In this document: in pieces, positions 53,472 to 62,110 of the stretch | Layout of the letters: each line of letters begins with the position of its first letter | How positions within the stretch are numbered: the stretch's first letter is position 1 | DNA from: Herbiconiux ginsengi | Lineage (GTDB): Bacteria; Actinomycetota; Actinomycetes; Actinomycetales; Microbacteriaceae | Direction: 5' to 3' | Assembly: GCF_900107435.1 (NCBI RefSeq) | Contig: NZ_FNPZ01000001.1 | Location: forward strand, 1,212,960-1,276,959 | DNA length: 64,000 bases | The notes under the pieces: generated by a model | Told to the model about the DNA's origin: nothing | The model's database searches: none | The model's input: the letters and a program-made list of their open reading frames with translations, nothing else | Program-made: the position numbers and the translations under genes

Positions 53472-55022
53472 TCAGCCCGGGATCGAGGGCACCCGAAGCC
53501 CGCGCACGGCGACGGTGCGCCGCGTGACCATCTCGGCCGACACGAGCACGGCGGCGACACCGACGATCGCCGTGCCGATGACCGCCACCGGAATCATGGT
53601 GTCGGTGTCGAGGCGCGGGATCAGGTCCATCGGCTCTGCCAGCCCGATCAGCAGGAAGAACGCGGTGGCGTAGAGCACGACGCGGATGCGCCAGAGCCGG
53701 TCGACGCCCACGAGGGCCAGCAGCGTGAGCAGCCACAACCCGTACCAGGGGTGGATGACGGGCGAAGCGAGCACGATCAGGGCGAAGCAGCCGCCGAGCA
53801 GCCACAGCGGATCGGCGCGCCGCTTCGTGATGAGCAGGTAGGCGGCAGCCGCACATCCGGCGGCCAGGAGCACCGTCTTCACGATGGCCTGCGCGATGTC
53901 GCCGTCGAGGCCGACCCCGTTCGCGAGGCCGCCGATGCTGATGCCGAGGATGTTCGCGGGGGCGTACCACGACGAGATGGTGACCGGGGTGGCGAGCGCG
54001 CCGATCCAGCCCACGCCGACTCCGATGCCCCAGCCGAGCAGCACGACGCCGCCGATGCCGACGGCTGCGACCGCGCTCCAACGGCGGATGATCGCGGGCC
54101 AGCCGGCGTTCGACCCCGCCCAGATCAAGCCGATGATGGGCAGTGCGATGAGGGCGATCGGTTTGACGCCGATGGCGAGCGCCACGAAGACGGTGCCGAG
54201 GATGGGGCGGTCTTTCATCGCGTAGTAGACGCCGGCCACGATCAAGCCGAGCATGAGCGAATCGTTGTGACCGGCCACCACGAAGTTCATGATGACGAGG
54301 GGGCTCGCGGCCACGATCCAGAGCACGCCCGCCTGGTTGAGGCCGCGGAGACGCGCGATCCGCCAGGCGTAGAAGGCCAGCATCGCGAGTCCCGCGACGG
54401 CCAGGAAGCGGAAGGCGAAGATCGCGACCTCGGGTGGGAGCGCATCCGTCGACATCACGACGAGCTTCTCCAGCCAGACGAAGATGGGCCCGTAGGGGGT
54501 CTGGGTGTCGGCCCAGAGCGGATCGACCCCGAGGCCGAACCAGCCCGGCAAGTCGGCCATGCCGGTGCTGTAGGGGTTGAGGCCCGCGGCCATCAGTCGG
54601 CCCTGGCCCACGTAGGCGAACATGTCGCGGCTGAACAGGGGAAGGGCGAACAGGAGCGGGATGCTCCACGCGGTCGCCGAGATCGCGACGGTGCGAACCT
54701 GTGATGCGGTGCGTCGCGCATCCGCACCGCTATCGCCCGGTGCCTCCGCCGAGGCGGGCAGGGTGCTGCCGCGCGACGATCGACGCTCGAGGAGCGAGAC
54801 ACCGAGCGCCACCCAGGCGACGAGCAGGAGAAGGACTCCGCCCACCACGAGCAGGCCGCTGAGGGTCACCGCACCACGCGAGTTCCGCAGCAGCTCGAAC
54901 ACGACCCAGCCCCGGAGCGCGCTCGACGGCCCGAGCCAGCCGACGCCCAGCGACCCGATGGCGATGCTCACGGAACCGATGACTCCGAGCAGCAGACGCA
55001 CGCGTGGAGAAAGGACATGCAC
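53472..55022 (-). CDS. GT-C alpha-mannosyltransferase, MptA/MptB-like
   Basis: 516 residues with about thirteen helices. The GT-C pattern is in [28 protein letters not shown], with [16 protein letters not shown] downstream. This resembles polyprenol-phosphomannose-dependent alpha(1-6) mannosyltransferases that build the mannan core of lipomannan-type glycolipids. The reaction would occur on the outer membrane face. GTG start; the upstream hexamer TAAGAC is a weak leaderless match. It is divergent from clpB. Confidence 0.82.
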   Translation of the reverse strand: MHVLSPRVRLLLGVIGSVSIAIGSLGVGWLGPSSALRGWVVFELLRNSRGAVTLSGLLVVGGVLLLLVAWVALGVSLLERRSSRGSTLPASAEAPGDSGADARRTASQVRTVAISATAWSIPLLFALPLFSRDMFAYVGQGRLMAAGLNPYSTGMADLPGWFGLGVDPLWADTQTPYGPIFVWLEKLVVMSTDALPPEVAIFAFRFLAVAGLAMLAFYAWRIARLRGLNQAGVLWIVAASPLVIMNFVVAGHNDSLMLGLIVAGVYYAMKDRPILGTVFVALAIGVKPIALIALPIIGLIWAGSNAGWPAIIRRWSAVAAVGIGGVVLLGWGIGVGVGWIGALATPVTISSWYAPANILGISIGGLANGVGLDGDIAQAIVKTVLLAAGCAAAAYLLITKRRADPLWLLGGCFALIVLASPVIHPWYGLWLLTLLALVGVDRLWRIRVVLYATAFFLLIGLAEPMDLIPRLDTDTMIPVAVIGTAIVGVAAVLVSAEMVTRRTVAVRGLRVPSIPG

Positions 55023-55090
55023 TGTTACGTCTTATCACGCTCAGGTGAATGCTGGGCGAACGGTGGTGCCGAAACGGGCGTTCTGCTAAA

Positions 55091-55111
55091 CTTGAGTCAC
55101 ATTAACTCAAG
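55091..55111. promoter_or_regulatory. HspR operator (HAIR) upstream of clpB
   Basis: CTTGAGT, 7 nt, ACTCAAG, a perfect consensus HAIR 22 bp upstream of the clpB start. Confidence 0.95.
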
Positions 55112-55133
55112 TTTGAAAAGGACATATCCACAC

Positions 55134-57284
55134 ATGGCGAACCAGGGCCCATCCAACGGCGAGGAGCAGAAGAGCGCCCTCGAGCAGTACGGCGTCAACC
55201 TCACCGAGATCGCGGCGAGCGGCAAGCTCGATCCCGTGATCGGGCGTGACGCCGAGATCCGCCGGGTCAGCCAGGTGCTGACGCGGCGCACCAAGAACAA
55301 CCCCGTGCTCATCGGCGAGCCCGGCGTCGGCAAGACCGCCGTGGTCGAAGGCCTTGCCCAGCGCATCGTGGCCGGCGACGTCGCCGAGTCGTTGAAGGGC
55401 AAGCAGCTCGTGTCGCTCGACCTGGCGGCGCTGGTCGCGGGCGCGAAGTACCGCGGCGAGTTCGAGGAACGCCTGAAGGCGGTGCTGAAGGAGATCAACG
55501 ACGCCGACGGCCAGATCATCACGTTCATCGACGAACTGCACACCCTGATGGGCGCAGGCGGCGGCGAGGGATCGGTGGCGGCATCCAACATGCTGAAGCC
55601 GATGCTGGCGCGTGGTGAACTGCGGCTGATCGGTGCCACCACACTCGATGAGTATCGCGAGTTCGTGGAGAAGGATGCCGCGATGGAGCGTCGTTTCCAG
55701 CAGGTGTTCGTGGGTGAGCCGTCGGTCGAAGACACCGTGGCCATCCTGCGCGGGCTCAAGGAGCGCTACGAGGCGCACCACAAGGTGGCCATCGCCGACT
55801 CGGCGCTGATCGCGGCGGCCTCCCTCTCGAGCCGGTACATCCCGGGCCGGCAACTGCCCGACAAGGCCATCGACCTGATCGACGAGGCTGCGTCGCGGTT
55901 GCGCATGGAGATCGACTCCGCACCCGTCGAGATCGACGAGTTGCGGCGCGGCGTCGACCGGCTGAAGCTCGAGGAGCTCGCGCTGAAGAAGGAGAAGGAC
56001 GACGCGTCGAAGGAGCGGCTCGCCGCCCTGCGCGAGACCCTCAAGCAGCGCACGGCGACCCTCGCCGAGCTGCAGGAACGGTGGGATCGCGAGCGTGCCG
56101 CCCTCAACCGGGTGGGTGAGCTGAAGGAGAAGCTCGACCGGGCGCGGATGCAGGCCGAGCGGGCGCAGCGCGAGGGCGACCTCGAGCGCGCCTCGCGGCT
56201 GCTCTACGGCGAGATCCCGGTGCTCGAGCGCTCGCTCGCCGAGGCCGAGCGCGACGAGGAGTCGGAGGAGCAGGGCGAGCGGATGGTCAACGACCAGGTC
56301 ACGAGCGACGACATCGCCGCCGTGATCGCGGCGTGGACCGGCATCCCGCTCGACCGGCTGACCCAGGGCGAGACCGAGAAGCTGCTGCACCTCGAGGGCG
56401 AGCTCGGCAAGCGGCTGATCGGCCAGAAGCGCGCCGTGCACGCGGTGGCGGATGCGGTGCGCCGGTCGCGCGCGGGCATCGCCGACGCGGATCGGCCCAC
56501 CGGGTCGTTCCTCTTCCTCGGGCCCACCGGTGTCGGAAAGACCGAGCTCGCGAAGGCGCTCGCCGAGTTCTTGTTCGACGACGAGAAGGCGCTCGTGCGC
56601 ATCGACATGTCGGAGTACGGCGAGAAGCACTCGGTCGCCCGGCTGCTCGGTGCCCCTCCCGGCTACATCGGCTACGAGCAGGGCGGTCAGCTCACCGAGG
56701 CCGTGCGCCGCCGACCCTATTCGGTGATCCTGATGGACGAGGTGGAGAAGGCGCACCCCGAGGTCTTCGACGTGCTGCTGCAGGTGCTCGACGACGGGCG
56801 GTTGACAGACGGCCAGGGGCGCACCGTCGACTTCCGCAACACCATCCTGATCCTCACCTCGAACCTCGGATCGCAGTACCTGGTCGACCCGACCCTCTCT
56901 CTGGAGGAGAAGGAAGGGGCGGTGCAGGGACTGGTGCGTCAGGCCTTCAAGCCCGAGTTCGTGAACCGGCTCGACGACATCGTGGTGTTCCAGGCGCTCA
57001 CGCACGAAGACCTCGCGCAGATCGTCGAGCTCTACATCGATCGTCTGGTGCGGCGGCTCTCGCAGCGTCGCCTGCAGCTGGCGGTGACTCCGGATGCGCG
57101 GGCCTGGCTCGCCGAGCGCGGCTACGACCCGATCTACGGCGCGCGCCCGCTGCGGCGCCTGATGCAGCACGAGATCGACGACAAGCTGGCGACCGCCCTG
57201 CTCTCCGGAACGGTGCGCGACGGCGACACGGTGCGCGTCGATGTCGCGCCTGACGGCGACGGTCTGTCGGTGGGGGCGGCCTAG
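55134..57284 (+). CDS. clpB: ClpB disaggregase lacking the N-terminal domain
   Basis: 716 residues against about 860 for full ClpB. Two AAA+ modules are intact: Walker [11 protein letters not shown] (first) and [10 protein letters not shown] (second), with the coiled-coil middle domain between (about 280-395). The N-domain of about 140 residues is absent: the protein starts at [20 protein letters not shown], which leads directly into the first module. It resembles the short ClpB isoform. It works with DnaK to rescue aggregates. AAAGGA and a perfect HAIR precede it. Confidence 0.93.
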   Translation: MANQGPSNGEEQKSALEQYGVNLTEIAASGKLDPVIGRDAEIRRVSQVLTRRTKNNPVLIGEPGVGKTAVVEGLAQRIVAGDVAESLKGKQLVSLDLAALVAGAKYRGEFEERLKAVLKEINDADGQIITFIDELHTLMGAGGGEGSVAASNMLKPMLARGELRLIGATTLDEYREFVEKDAAMERRFQQVFVGEPSVEDTVAILRGLKERYEAHHKVAIADSALIAAASLSSRYIPGRQLPDKAIDLIDEAASRLRMEIDSAPVEIDELRRGVDRLKLEELALKKEKDDASKERLAALRETLKQRTATLAELQERWDRERAALNRVGELKEKLDRARMQAERAQREGDLERASRLLYGEIPVLERSLAEAERDEESEEQGERMVNDQVTSDDIAAVIAAWTGIPLDRLTQGETEKLLHLEGELGKRLIGQKRAVHAVADAVRRSRAGIADADRPTGSFLFLGPTGVGKTELAKALAEFLFDDEKALVRIDMSEYGEKHSVARLLGAPPGYIGYEQGGQLTEAVRRRPYSVILMDEVEKAHPEVFDVLLQVLDDGRLTDGQGRTVDFRNTILILTSNLGSQYLVDPTLSLEEKEGAVQGLVRQAFKPEFVNRLDDIVVFQALTHEDLAQIVELYIDRLVRRLSQRRLQLAVTPDARAWLAERGYDPIYGARPLRRLMQHEIDDKLATALLSGTVRDGDTVRVDVAPDGDGLSVGAA

Positions 57285-57290
57285 GGCGAT

Positions 57291-57311
57291 CTTGAGTAGA
57301 AAGTACTCAAC
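57291..57311. promoter_or_regulatory. HAIR-like element between clpB and a CWB2 surface gene
   Basis: CTTGAGT, 7 nt, ACTCAAC, the same variant as HAIR 1 of dnaK. It lies 7 bp after the clpB stop and 65 bp before the CWB2 protein start. A GCCTCATGAGGC palindrome follows at 57316. Confidence 0.75.
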
Positions 57312-57375
57312 TCGCGCCTCATGAGGCCTCGTTCAGACTTGAACCGCTGATCGTCGGCGGTGAGAGAGGTTCGTC

Positions 57376-59307
57376 ATGGGGCACGTCCGATCACTTGTGT
57401 GGACTGCGTCAGCCATCACGGTGCTGTTGGCACTCGGGTGGGGATTGACAGGCCCTGAATCCTCGGCGGCTGGATTCGCTCCAGCCGACGACGCCCTGGA
57501 TGCGTCTTTGAGCGGAGGGCCCACGGTAGTCGAATTCGCCGCGGGCGGAGCGAACCCGGTCGACGTTCTTCCCGGCCTAGACGGTTCCGTTTGGGTCGCC
57601 TTGTCGTCCGACAAGAAGATCGTGCAACTCGACAGATCGGGCGGCGTGGTGCGATCGGTGTCGCTCGCCGGTGCGCCCTCGAATCTGGCAGACGACAACA
57701 ACGGCGGCGTGTGGGCGACCGTGCCCTCTGAGAACTCAATTGCTCATGTGACGCTGTCTCCGTCAGCGGAGGAGATCCGCCTCCCTACTCCGAACGCGCT
57801 CCCTACTCAGATCTTCGACGACGGCGACATTGTGCTCATCGCCGAGTCGGGTTCTGGGAAACTCGCTCGGCTGACGGAGTCCACGGGCAAACTCGACGAG
57901 CTTCCCTTCACGGGCAGCTCGTCGCCGGTCTTCATCACGAAGATGGGGTTCAAGATCTGGGTTGTCGACAACCTTGGTTCCGCCTATGTGGTGGATTGGA
58001 ACGGTGAGCGACCGGTACTCCTCGGTCGGATGCCTCCTCAAAGAGGCCTTCGTTGGGCTTCATCGGGCGGGGGTGCCACCACGGGCATCGCTTTCAATGC
58101 CTCAGACGTGGTGCAGGTCACGAGCACGCCGACATCATTTCAGGTCGACAGCCTTGTCGCGGGTCGGCGAGATCTCGTCGGAGTGGCGTTCCTGGGAGGC
58201 ATCGTCTGGTTTGCCGACGCGGGCACGAACTCGATCGGATGGAACCTCGGCGGAGAAAAGGTCGATTACCTCGTGCCGACGGAAAGGAGCGGCCTTGCCG
58301 GCATGACCATCACGGACGGCCGATATCTCTGGTCGGCAGAGCAGCACAGCGGCAAAGTGGTTCGAATCGACGCGACCGCCCCTCGTGTCGAGCGCATCAG
58401 TGGCTCGGATCGCTACGAGCTCGCGGTCAACATCTCCAAGGCCGGCGACTACAGCGGGAGTAGCGAACACATCGTGTTCGTGGTCAGTGGTGAGACGTTC
58501 GCTGATGCGCTGAGCGCGGGGCCGATCGCCGCCGCGCACAACGCGCCGGTGTTGTTGACCACCCGAGCGGCCTTGCCCCCTAGCACGAGAGGTGAACTGG
58601 TGCGGTTGGCGCCGCGGCGGGTGGTCGTCGTCGGTGGGCCTGCATCGGTGTCGTCGGCTGCGCTGGATTCGATCAAGGCAGCGGTGCCTGGAGCTACGGT
58701 CGATCGGGTCGAGGGCGCAGACCGCTATGCCGTTTCTCGCGCTCTGCTCACTGGTGATCTGGCTCCGGACGACTCACCGACGCTTTATGTCGCGAACGGT
58801 GGAGACTTCCCCGACGCGTTGTCGAGCACGGCGGCGGCGGCGCATCTCGACTCAGCGATCCTGCTGGTCAACGGAGCCGCGGCGAGTCTGTCAGCCGACG
58901 AGATGAAAGTGATCGGCGAATTCAAGGGCGCGGGCAAATCGGTCAAGATCTCAGGCGGGCCCAATTCCGTCAGTACGGGTATCGAGACACAGATCCGCGG
59001 CGTCGCGACAGTTCAGCGCCTCAGCGGCGCTGACCGCTATCTGGTCTCGCAGGCGATCGTGCGCGACGCGTTCACCCCGACAACGCCGAGGCTGGTCTAT
59101 CTAGCCAGCGGTACGACGTTCCCCGACGCATTGGCAGGAGGGGTCGGTGCGGGGCTGAAGGATTCGCCGGTGCTCCTCGTGCATCCAGACTGCGTGCCTC
59201 AGCCAGTCGTTGACTTGATCTCGGACGGCATCACACGGAAGGTCACCCTTTACGGCGGGCCAGTTACCCTGAACGGCGAGGTCGAGAAGCTGACCCCATG
59301 TCGATGA
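57376..59307 (+). CDS. Secreted beta-propeller protein with three CWB2 repeats, HAIR upstream
   Basis: 643 residues. A signal peptide ends near PESSAAG. A Vgb/NHL-like propeller follows (NPVDVLPGLDGSVWVALSSDKKIVQLD, GGVWATVPSENSIAHV). Three CWB2 repeats start RISGSDRYELAVNIS, RVEGADRYAVSRALL and RLSGADRYLVSQAIV. The last ends PDCVPQ...KLTPCR, with a cysteine pair that also occurs in the frameshifted gene at 37.4 kb. GAGAGG precedes the ATG. A HAIR element suggests control by HspR. Confidence 0.88.
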   Translation: MGHVRSLVWTASAITVLLALGWGLTGPESSAAGFAPADDALDASLSGGPTVVEFAAGGANPVDVLPGLDGSVWVALSSDKKIVQLDRSGGVVRSVSLAGAPSNLADDNNGGVWATVPSENSIAHVTLSPSAEEIRLPTPNALPTQIFDDGDIVLIAESGSGKLARLTESTGKLDELPFTGSSSPVFITKMGFKIWVVDNLGSAYVVDWNGERPVLLGRMPPQRGLRWASSGGGATTGIAFNASDVVQVTSTPTSFQVDSLVAGRRDLVGVAFLGGIVWFADAGTNSIGWNLGGEKVDYLVPTERSGLAGMTITDGRYLWSAEQHSGKVVRIDATAPRVERISGSDRYELAVNISKAGDYSGSSEHIVFVVSGETFADALSAGPIAAAHNAPVLLTTRAALPPSTRGELVRLAPRRVVVVGGPASVSSAALDSIKAAVPGATVDRVEGADRYAVSRALLTGDLAPDDSPTLYVANGGDFPDALSSTAAAAHLDSAILLVNGAAASLSADEMKVIGEFKGAGKSVKISGGPNSVSTGIETQIRGVATVQRLSGADRYLVSQAIVRDAFTPTTPRLVYLASGTTFPDALAGGVGAGLKDSPVLLVHPDCVPQPVVDLISDGITRKVTLYGGPVTLNGEVEKLTPCR

Positions 59308-59366
59308 ACGCGGTTCGGCGTCTCGATCAGCGCTTGACGGCGGCTGTCAGCGCCCCCTGGGGCGGC

Positions 59367-60053
59367 TCAGCGTACGCCGGCTCGGTGCTTGCGGATGCGG
59401 GAGACCACGAACCAGGCGACGGCGCCGACCACGGTCGCGATGACCACCCACTGCAGGATGCCCGCGTACTCCTCGACGACGTGCCACTGCTCGCCGAGGA
59501 GGTAGCCCGCGAGGATCAGCGTGGTGTTCCAGATGAGGCTCCCGGCTGTTGTCAGGAGCCCGAACGTCAGGAGCGGCATCCGCTCGATCCCCGCCGGGAT
59601 GGAGATGAAGCTGCGGAAGATGGGAACGAGCCGGCCGAAGAAGATCGCCTTGCCGCCGTGCCGGTTGAACCAGGCTTCCGTGCGATCGACGTCGTCGACG
59701 TCGACGAGCGGGATGTGCCGGGCGAGGCGGCGCATGCGGTCCCGTCCGAGCCATGCACCCAAGCCGTAGAGGGTGAACGCGCCGAGGAGCGAGCCGAGGG
59801 TCGTGAACGCGATGGCCGCCACGAGGTCGAGGTCGCCCTGGCTGGCGGTGAAACCCGCGAGGGGGAGGATGACCTCGCTCGGGATCGGCGGAAAGAGGTT
59901 CTCGGCGAAGACCGCGAGCCCTGCGCCCGCAGCTCCGAAGGTCTCCATGAGGCCCACCACCCAGTCGCCGACCGGACCCAGGCCGCCGTCTCCGTCGCTA
60001 CCGCCGCCACTTTCGCGCGCACCGATGCCGATGCTCACCACCCCTGCGCTCAT
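59367..60053 (-). CDS. DedA/VTT-family membrane protein
   Basis: 228 residues with about five helices. The family signature AENLFPPIPSEVILPLAGF and the later GRLVPIFRSFISIPAGIERM are both present. DedA proteins act as lipid flippases or scramblases, for example for undecaprenyl phosphate or phosphatidylethanolamine. TAGCGT (60065-60060) lies 6 nt before the ATG. Confidence 0.9.
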   Translation of the reverse strand: MSAGVVSIGIGARESGGGSDGDGGLGPVGDWVVGLMETFGAAGAGLAVFAENLFPPIPSEVILPLAGFTASQGDLDLVAAIAFTTLGSLLGAFTLYGLGAWLGRDRMRRLARHIPLVDVDDVDRTEAWFNRHGGKAIFFGRLVPIFRSFISIPAGIERMPLLTFGLLTTAGSLIWNTTLILAGYLLGEQWHVVEEYAGILQWVVIATVVGAVAWFVVSRIRKHRAGVR

Positions 60054-60252
60054 GCCGCCACGCTACGGATGCCGCCTGAGCCGCCCCTGAGCATCGCCGC
60101 GTCGTGCCGTCGGCCGCGATGAATACACGCGTCCTCACGCGCCCGGACGCGCCCGAGCAGCTGGGACCCGTGGGTGCGCTCGCCGCACGCGTGCGCGCGC
60201 CCCCGTCGTAGCTCCCGCTTCGCCGCCGCCCGCGCCGGGTCCATCCGCCACG

Positions 60253-60396
60253 CCCGTCCGTCCGTCCACCCGTCCGTCCACCCGTCCACCCGTCCGTCCA
60301 CCCGTCCGTCCACCCGTCCGTCTACCCGCGGACGCCTGCCCGTCCACCCGCGGACGCCTGCCCGTCCGCTGCGCCGCCCGTCCGCTGCGCCGTCCG
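60253..60396. repeat. Compound minisatellite in a 487-bp gene-free gap
   Basis: Within the gap 60054-60540 there is a tandem array of the 12-mer CCCGTCCGTCCA with one shortened 8-mer unit. It is followed by two exact 22-bp units (60324-60345 and 60346-60367) and then two near-copies of a 16-bp GCTGCGCCGCCCGTCC unit. All units contain CCCGTCC. Open frames across it encode only low-complexity peptides. The rest of the gap (60066-60252 and 60397-60520) is GC-rich and shows no gene. Confidence 0.85.
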
Positions 60397-60540
60397 CCAC
60401 CTGCGCCTGCCGCCGCACCGCGCTGGCCTGCTCTGCTCGCAGCGCTCGCAGTGTCGTCGCATCGAATCGCCAACGCACGCCGCTTCCCCACCCGCCATTC
60501 CGCCGGATTCTGGCGACTCGACGCGGAGTAGCGTTGGCGT

Positions 60541-61281
60541 GTGGATGCGGAGCAGCAGGCGGCAGCAGTCGTCGAGGCACTCGCGGCCGTCGCCGACGCG
60601 GGCGACGCCGCGTTCCTGGCGGGGTTCTTCAAGACCGGGCCCGGACAATACGGCGAGGGCGACGAATTCATCGGGGTGCGCGTGCCTGCCACCCGGAAGG
60701 TCGCCAAGGCGTTCGCCGGCATCGAACCGGCGGCGATTGACATCCTGCTCGACAGCCCGGTGCACGAGCACCGGCTCGCCGCCCTGTTCCTCCTGCAGGC
60801 CCGCTTCGACCGGTCCCGGGCGCGGCGCACGGCTGATCCAGTCGCCGAGGCCGCCGCCGTCGAGCAATACCTCGCGGCCGTGCGGCGCGGGCGTGTGAAC
60901 AACTGGGACCTCGTCGACTCCTCGGCCGGCCCGATCCTCGGCCGATGGCTGCTGGACAAGCCACGCGACCTCCTGTTCGAACTCGCGCGCAGCGAGGTGC
61001 TCTGGGAGCGGCGCGTAGGCGTGCTCGCCACCTTGGCCTTCATCCAGGCCGGCGACGCCTCGACGACGCTCGAGCTCGCACCATTGCTGCTCGACGACCG
61101 GCACGATCTGATGCACAAGGCGGTGGGCTGGATGCTCCGCGAGGTCGGCAAGCGCGTCGACCGCTCGCTGCTCACCGGCTTTCTCGACGAGTACGCCGCA
61201 CGGATGCCGCGCACCATGCTGAGCTACGCCACCGAGCACCTCACCCCGGAGGAGCGGGCGCACTACCGCGCCCGGCGCTGA
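60541..61281 (+). CDS. AlkD-like DNA alkylation repair protein
   Basis: 246 residues made of helical HEAT-like repeats. GEGDEFIGVRVPATRKVAKAF near residue 40 and VNNWDLVDSSAGPILG (near 121) are the usual AlkD-family blocks, the latter including the active-site Trp-Asp. SEVLWERRVGVLATLAFI and MHKAVGWMLREVGKR follow. AlkD-type glycosylases remove bulky or cationic alkylpurines. The GTG start has TAGCGT (60529-60534) 6 nt upstream. Confidence 0.9.
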   Translation: MDAEQQAAAVVEALAAVADAGDAAFLAGFFKTGPGQYGEGDEFIGVRVPATRKVAKAFAGIEPAAIDILLDSPVHEHRLAALFLLQARFDRSRARRTADPVAEAAAVEQYLAAVRRGRVNNWDLVDSSAGPILGRWLLDKPRDLLFELARSEVLWERRVGVLATLAFIQAGDASTTLELAPLLLDDRHDLMHKAVGWMLREVGKRVDRSLLTGFLDEYAARMPRTMLSYATEHLTPEERAHYRARR

Positions 61282-61351
61282 CCCTGCCGGACGCTTGCCC
61301 TCTGTGCCGCGTCCTCAGCGCGGCGCCCTCACCGACCGGGCCGTTCGGGAG

Positions 61352-61418
61352 GACACAGGGCCCCAGTCGAGGTTCGGGAGGACGTCGCGTCCTCCCGAAC
61401 GAGCGGTCTCCTCCCGAA
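61352..61418. terminator. Hairpin cluster between convergent genes
   Basis: GTTCGGGAGGACG (61372-61384) and its perfect complement (61388-61400) form a stem with a 3-nt loop. Two more copies of the TTCGGGAGGA core flank it, one in each orientation (61353 and 61409), so alternative stems are possible. Confidence 0.7.
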
Positions 61419-61461
61419 GGCGTTCCGAGGGGAACACAGCGGGCGACGACGCGTGCCGGCG

Positions 61462-61698
61462 TCAGCCCGCGGGAGGCGGGTCGTCGACCTCGATCGCCAC
61501 GGCCCAGGCCACCGTTCCGGCGAGCAGGCACAGCGCCCCGAACCCGGCGCAGAGACCGCCCGCCACCGACAGCACGCCCGCGGTCGCGAATCCTTCGTGC
61601 GCCGGGTCGGCGGCGAGCACGGATGCCACGGCGCCGAGCACGATGGCCGCGATGCCGAGACCGAAGAGCCAATGGCGGAGTTCGATTCGATGCTCCAT
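61462..61698 (-). CDS. Small two-helix membrane protein
   Basis: 78 residues. Two hydrophobic helices (FGLGIAAIVLGAVASVLA and SVAGGLCAGFGALCLLAGTVAWAVAI, about 12-29 and 44-69) are joined by a short loop, with a DDPPPAG tail. AAGGAG lies 5 nt before the ATG. Family not recognised. It follows csoR on the same strand after about 58 nt and may belong to the copper operon. Confidence 0.65.
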   Translation of the reverse strand: MEHRIELRHWLFGLGIAAIVLGAVASVLAADPAHEGFATAGVLSVAGGLCAGFGALCLLAGTVAWAVAIEVDDPPPAG

Positions 61699-61756
61699 TG
61701 CATCTCCTTCGTTCAGGTGTCACGAAGTCTACGGCGAGCCGAGGCCGACGACAGCC

Positions 61757-62110
61757 CTACGACCGCACGAGCCGGGCGATCGCATCCGACGCCTCTTTGA
61801 GTTTCGCCTGCGCGACGTCGCCACCCTCGGCCACGGCCTCGACGACGCAGTGGTTGAGGTGGTCGTTGAGCAGCCCGAGCGCCACCGACTCGAGGGCGCT
61901 CGTCATCGCCGAGACCTGGGTGAGGATGTCGATGCAGTACTTCTCGTCGGCCACCATGTTCTGCAGGCCTCGCGCCTGGCCCTCGATGCGGCGCAGGCGC
62001 TTGAGGTAGTCGTCCTTGTTCGAGATGTAGCCGTGGTGGCTGTGTTCGGCGGCCGTCGGCTGCTCGGGGGCAGTCGCATCGCCGAGGGACGCATCCGTGT
62101 TCATGGTCAT
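61757..62110 (-). CDS. csoR: CsoR-type copper-sensing repressor
   Basis: 117 residues of the CsoR/RcnR family: DDYLKRLRRIEGQARGLQNMVADEKYCIDILTQVSAMTSALESVALGLLNDHLNHCV. The Cys-His-Cys ligand set (C in EKYCID, H and C in NDHLNHC) is that of Cu(I) sensors. Apo-CsoR represses copper efflux; Cu(I) releases it. A His-containing N-terminal tail (AAEHSHHGY) is present. The start MTMNTD is supported by the ATGA overlap with the copper ATPase stop. Confidence 0.93.
   Translation of the reverse strand: MTMNTDASLGDATAPEQPTAAEHSHHGYISNKDDYLKRLRRIEGQARGLQNMVADEKYCIDILTQVSAMTSALESVALGLLNDHLNHCVVEAVAEGGDVAQAKLKEASDAIARLVRS

Noticed and set aside
60050-60580. Minus-strand frame of about 176 codons containing VDGRVDGRVDG repeats
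   Set aside because: The repeat peptide is only the translation of the minisatellite; no ribosome site and no similarity to any family.
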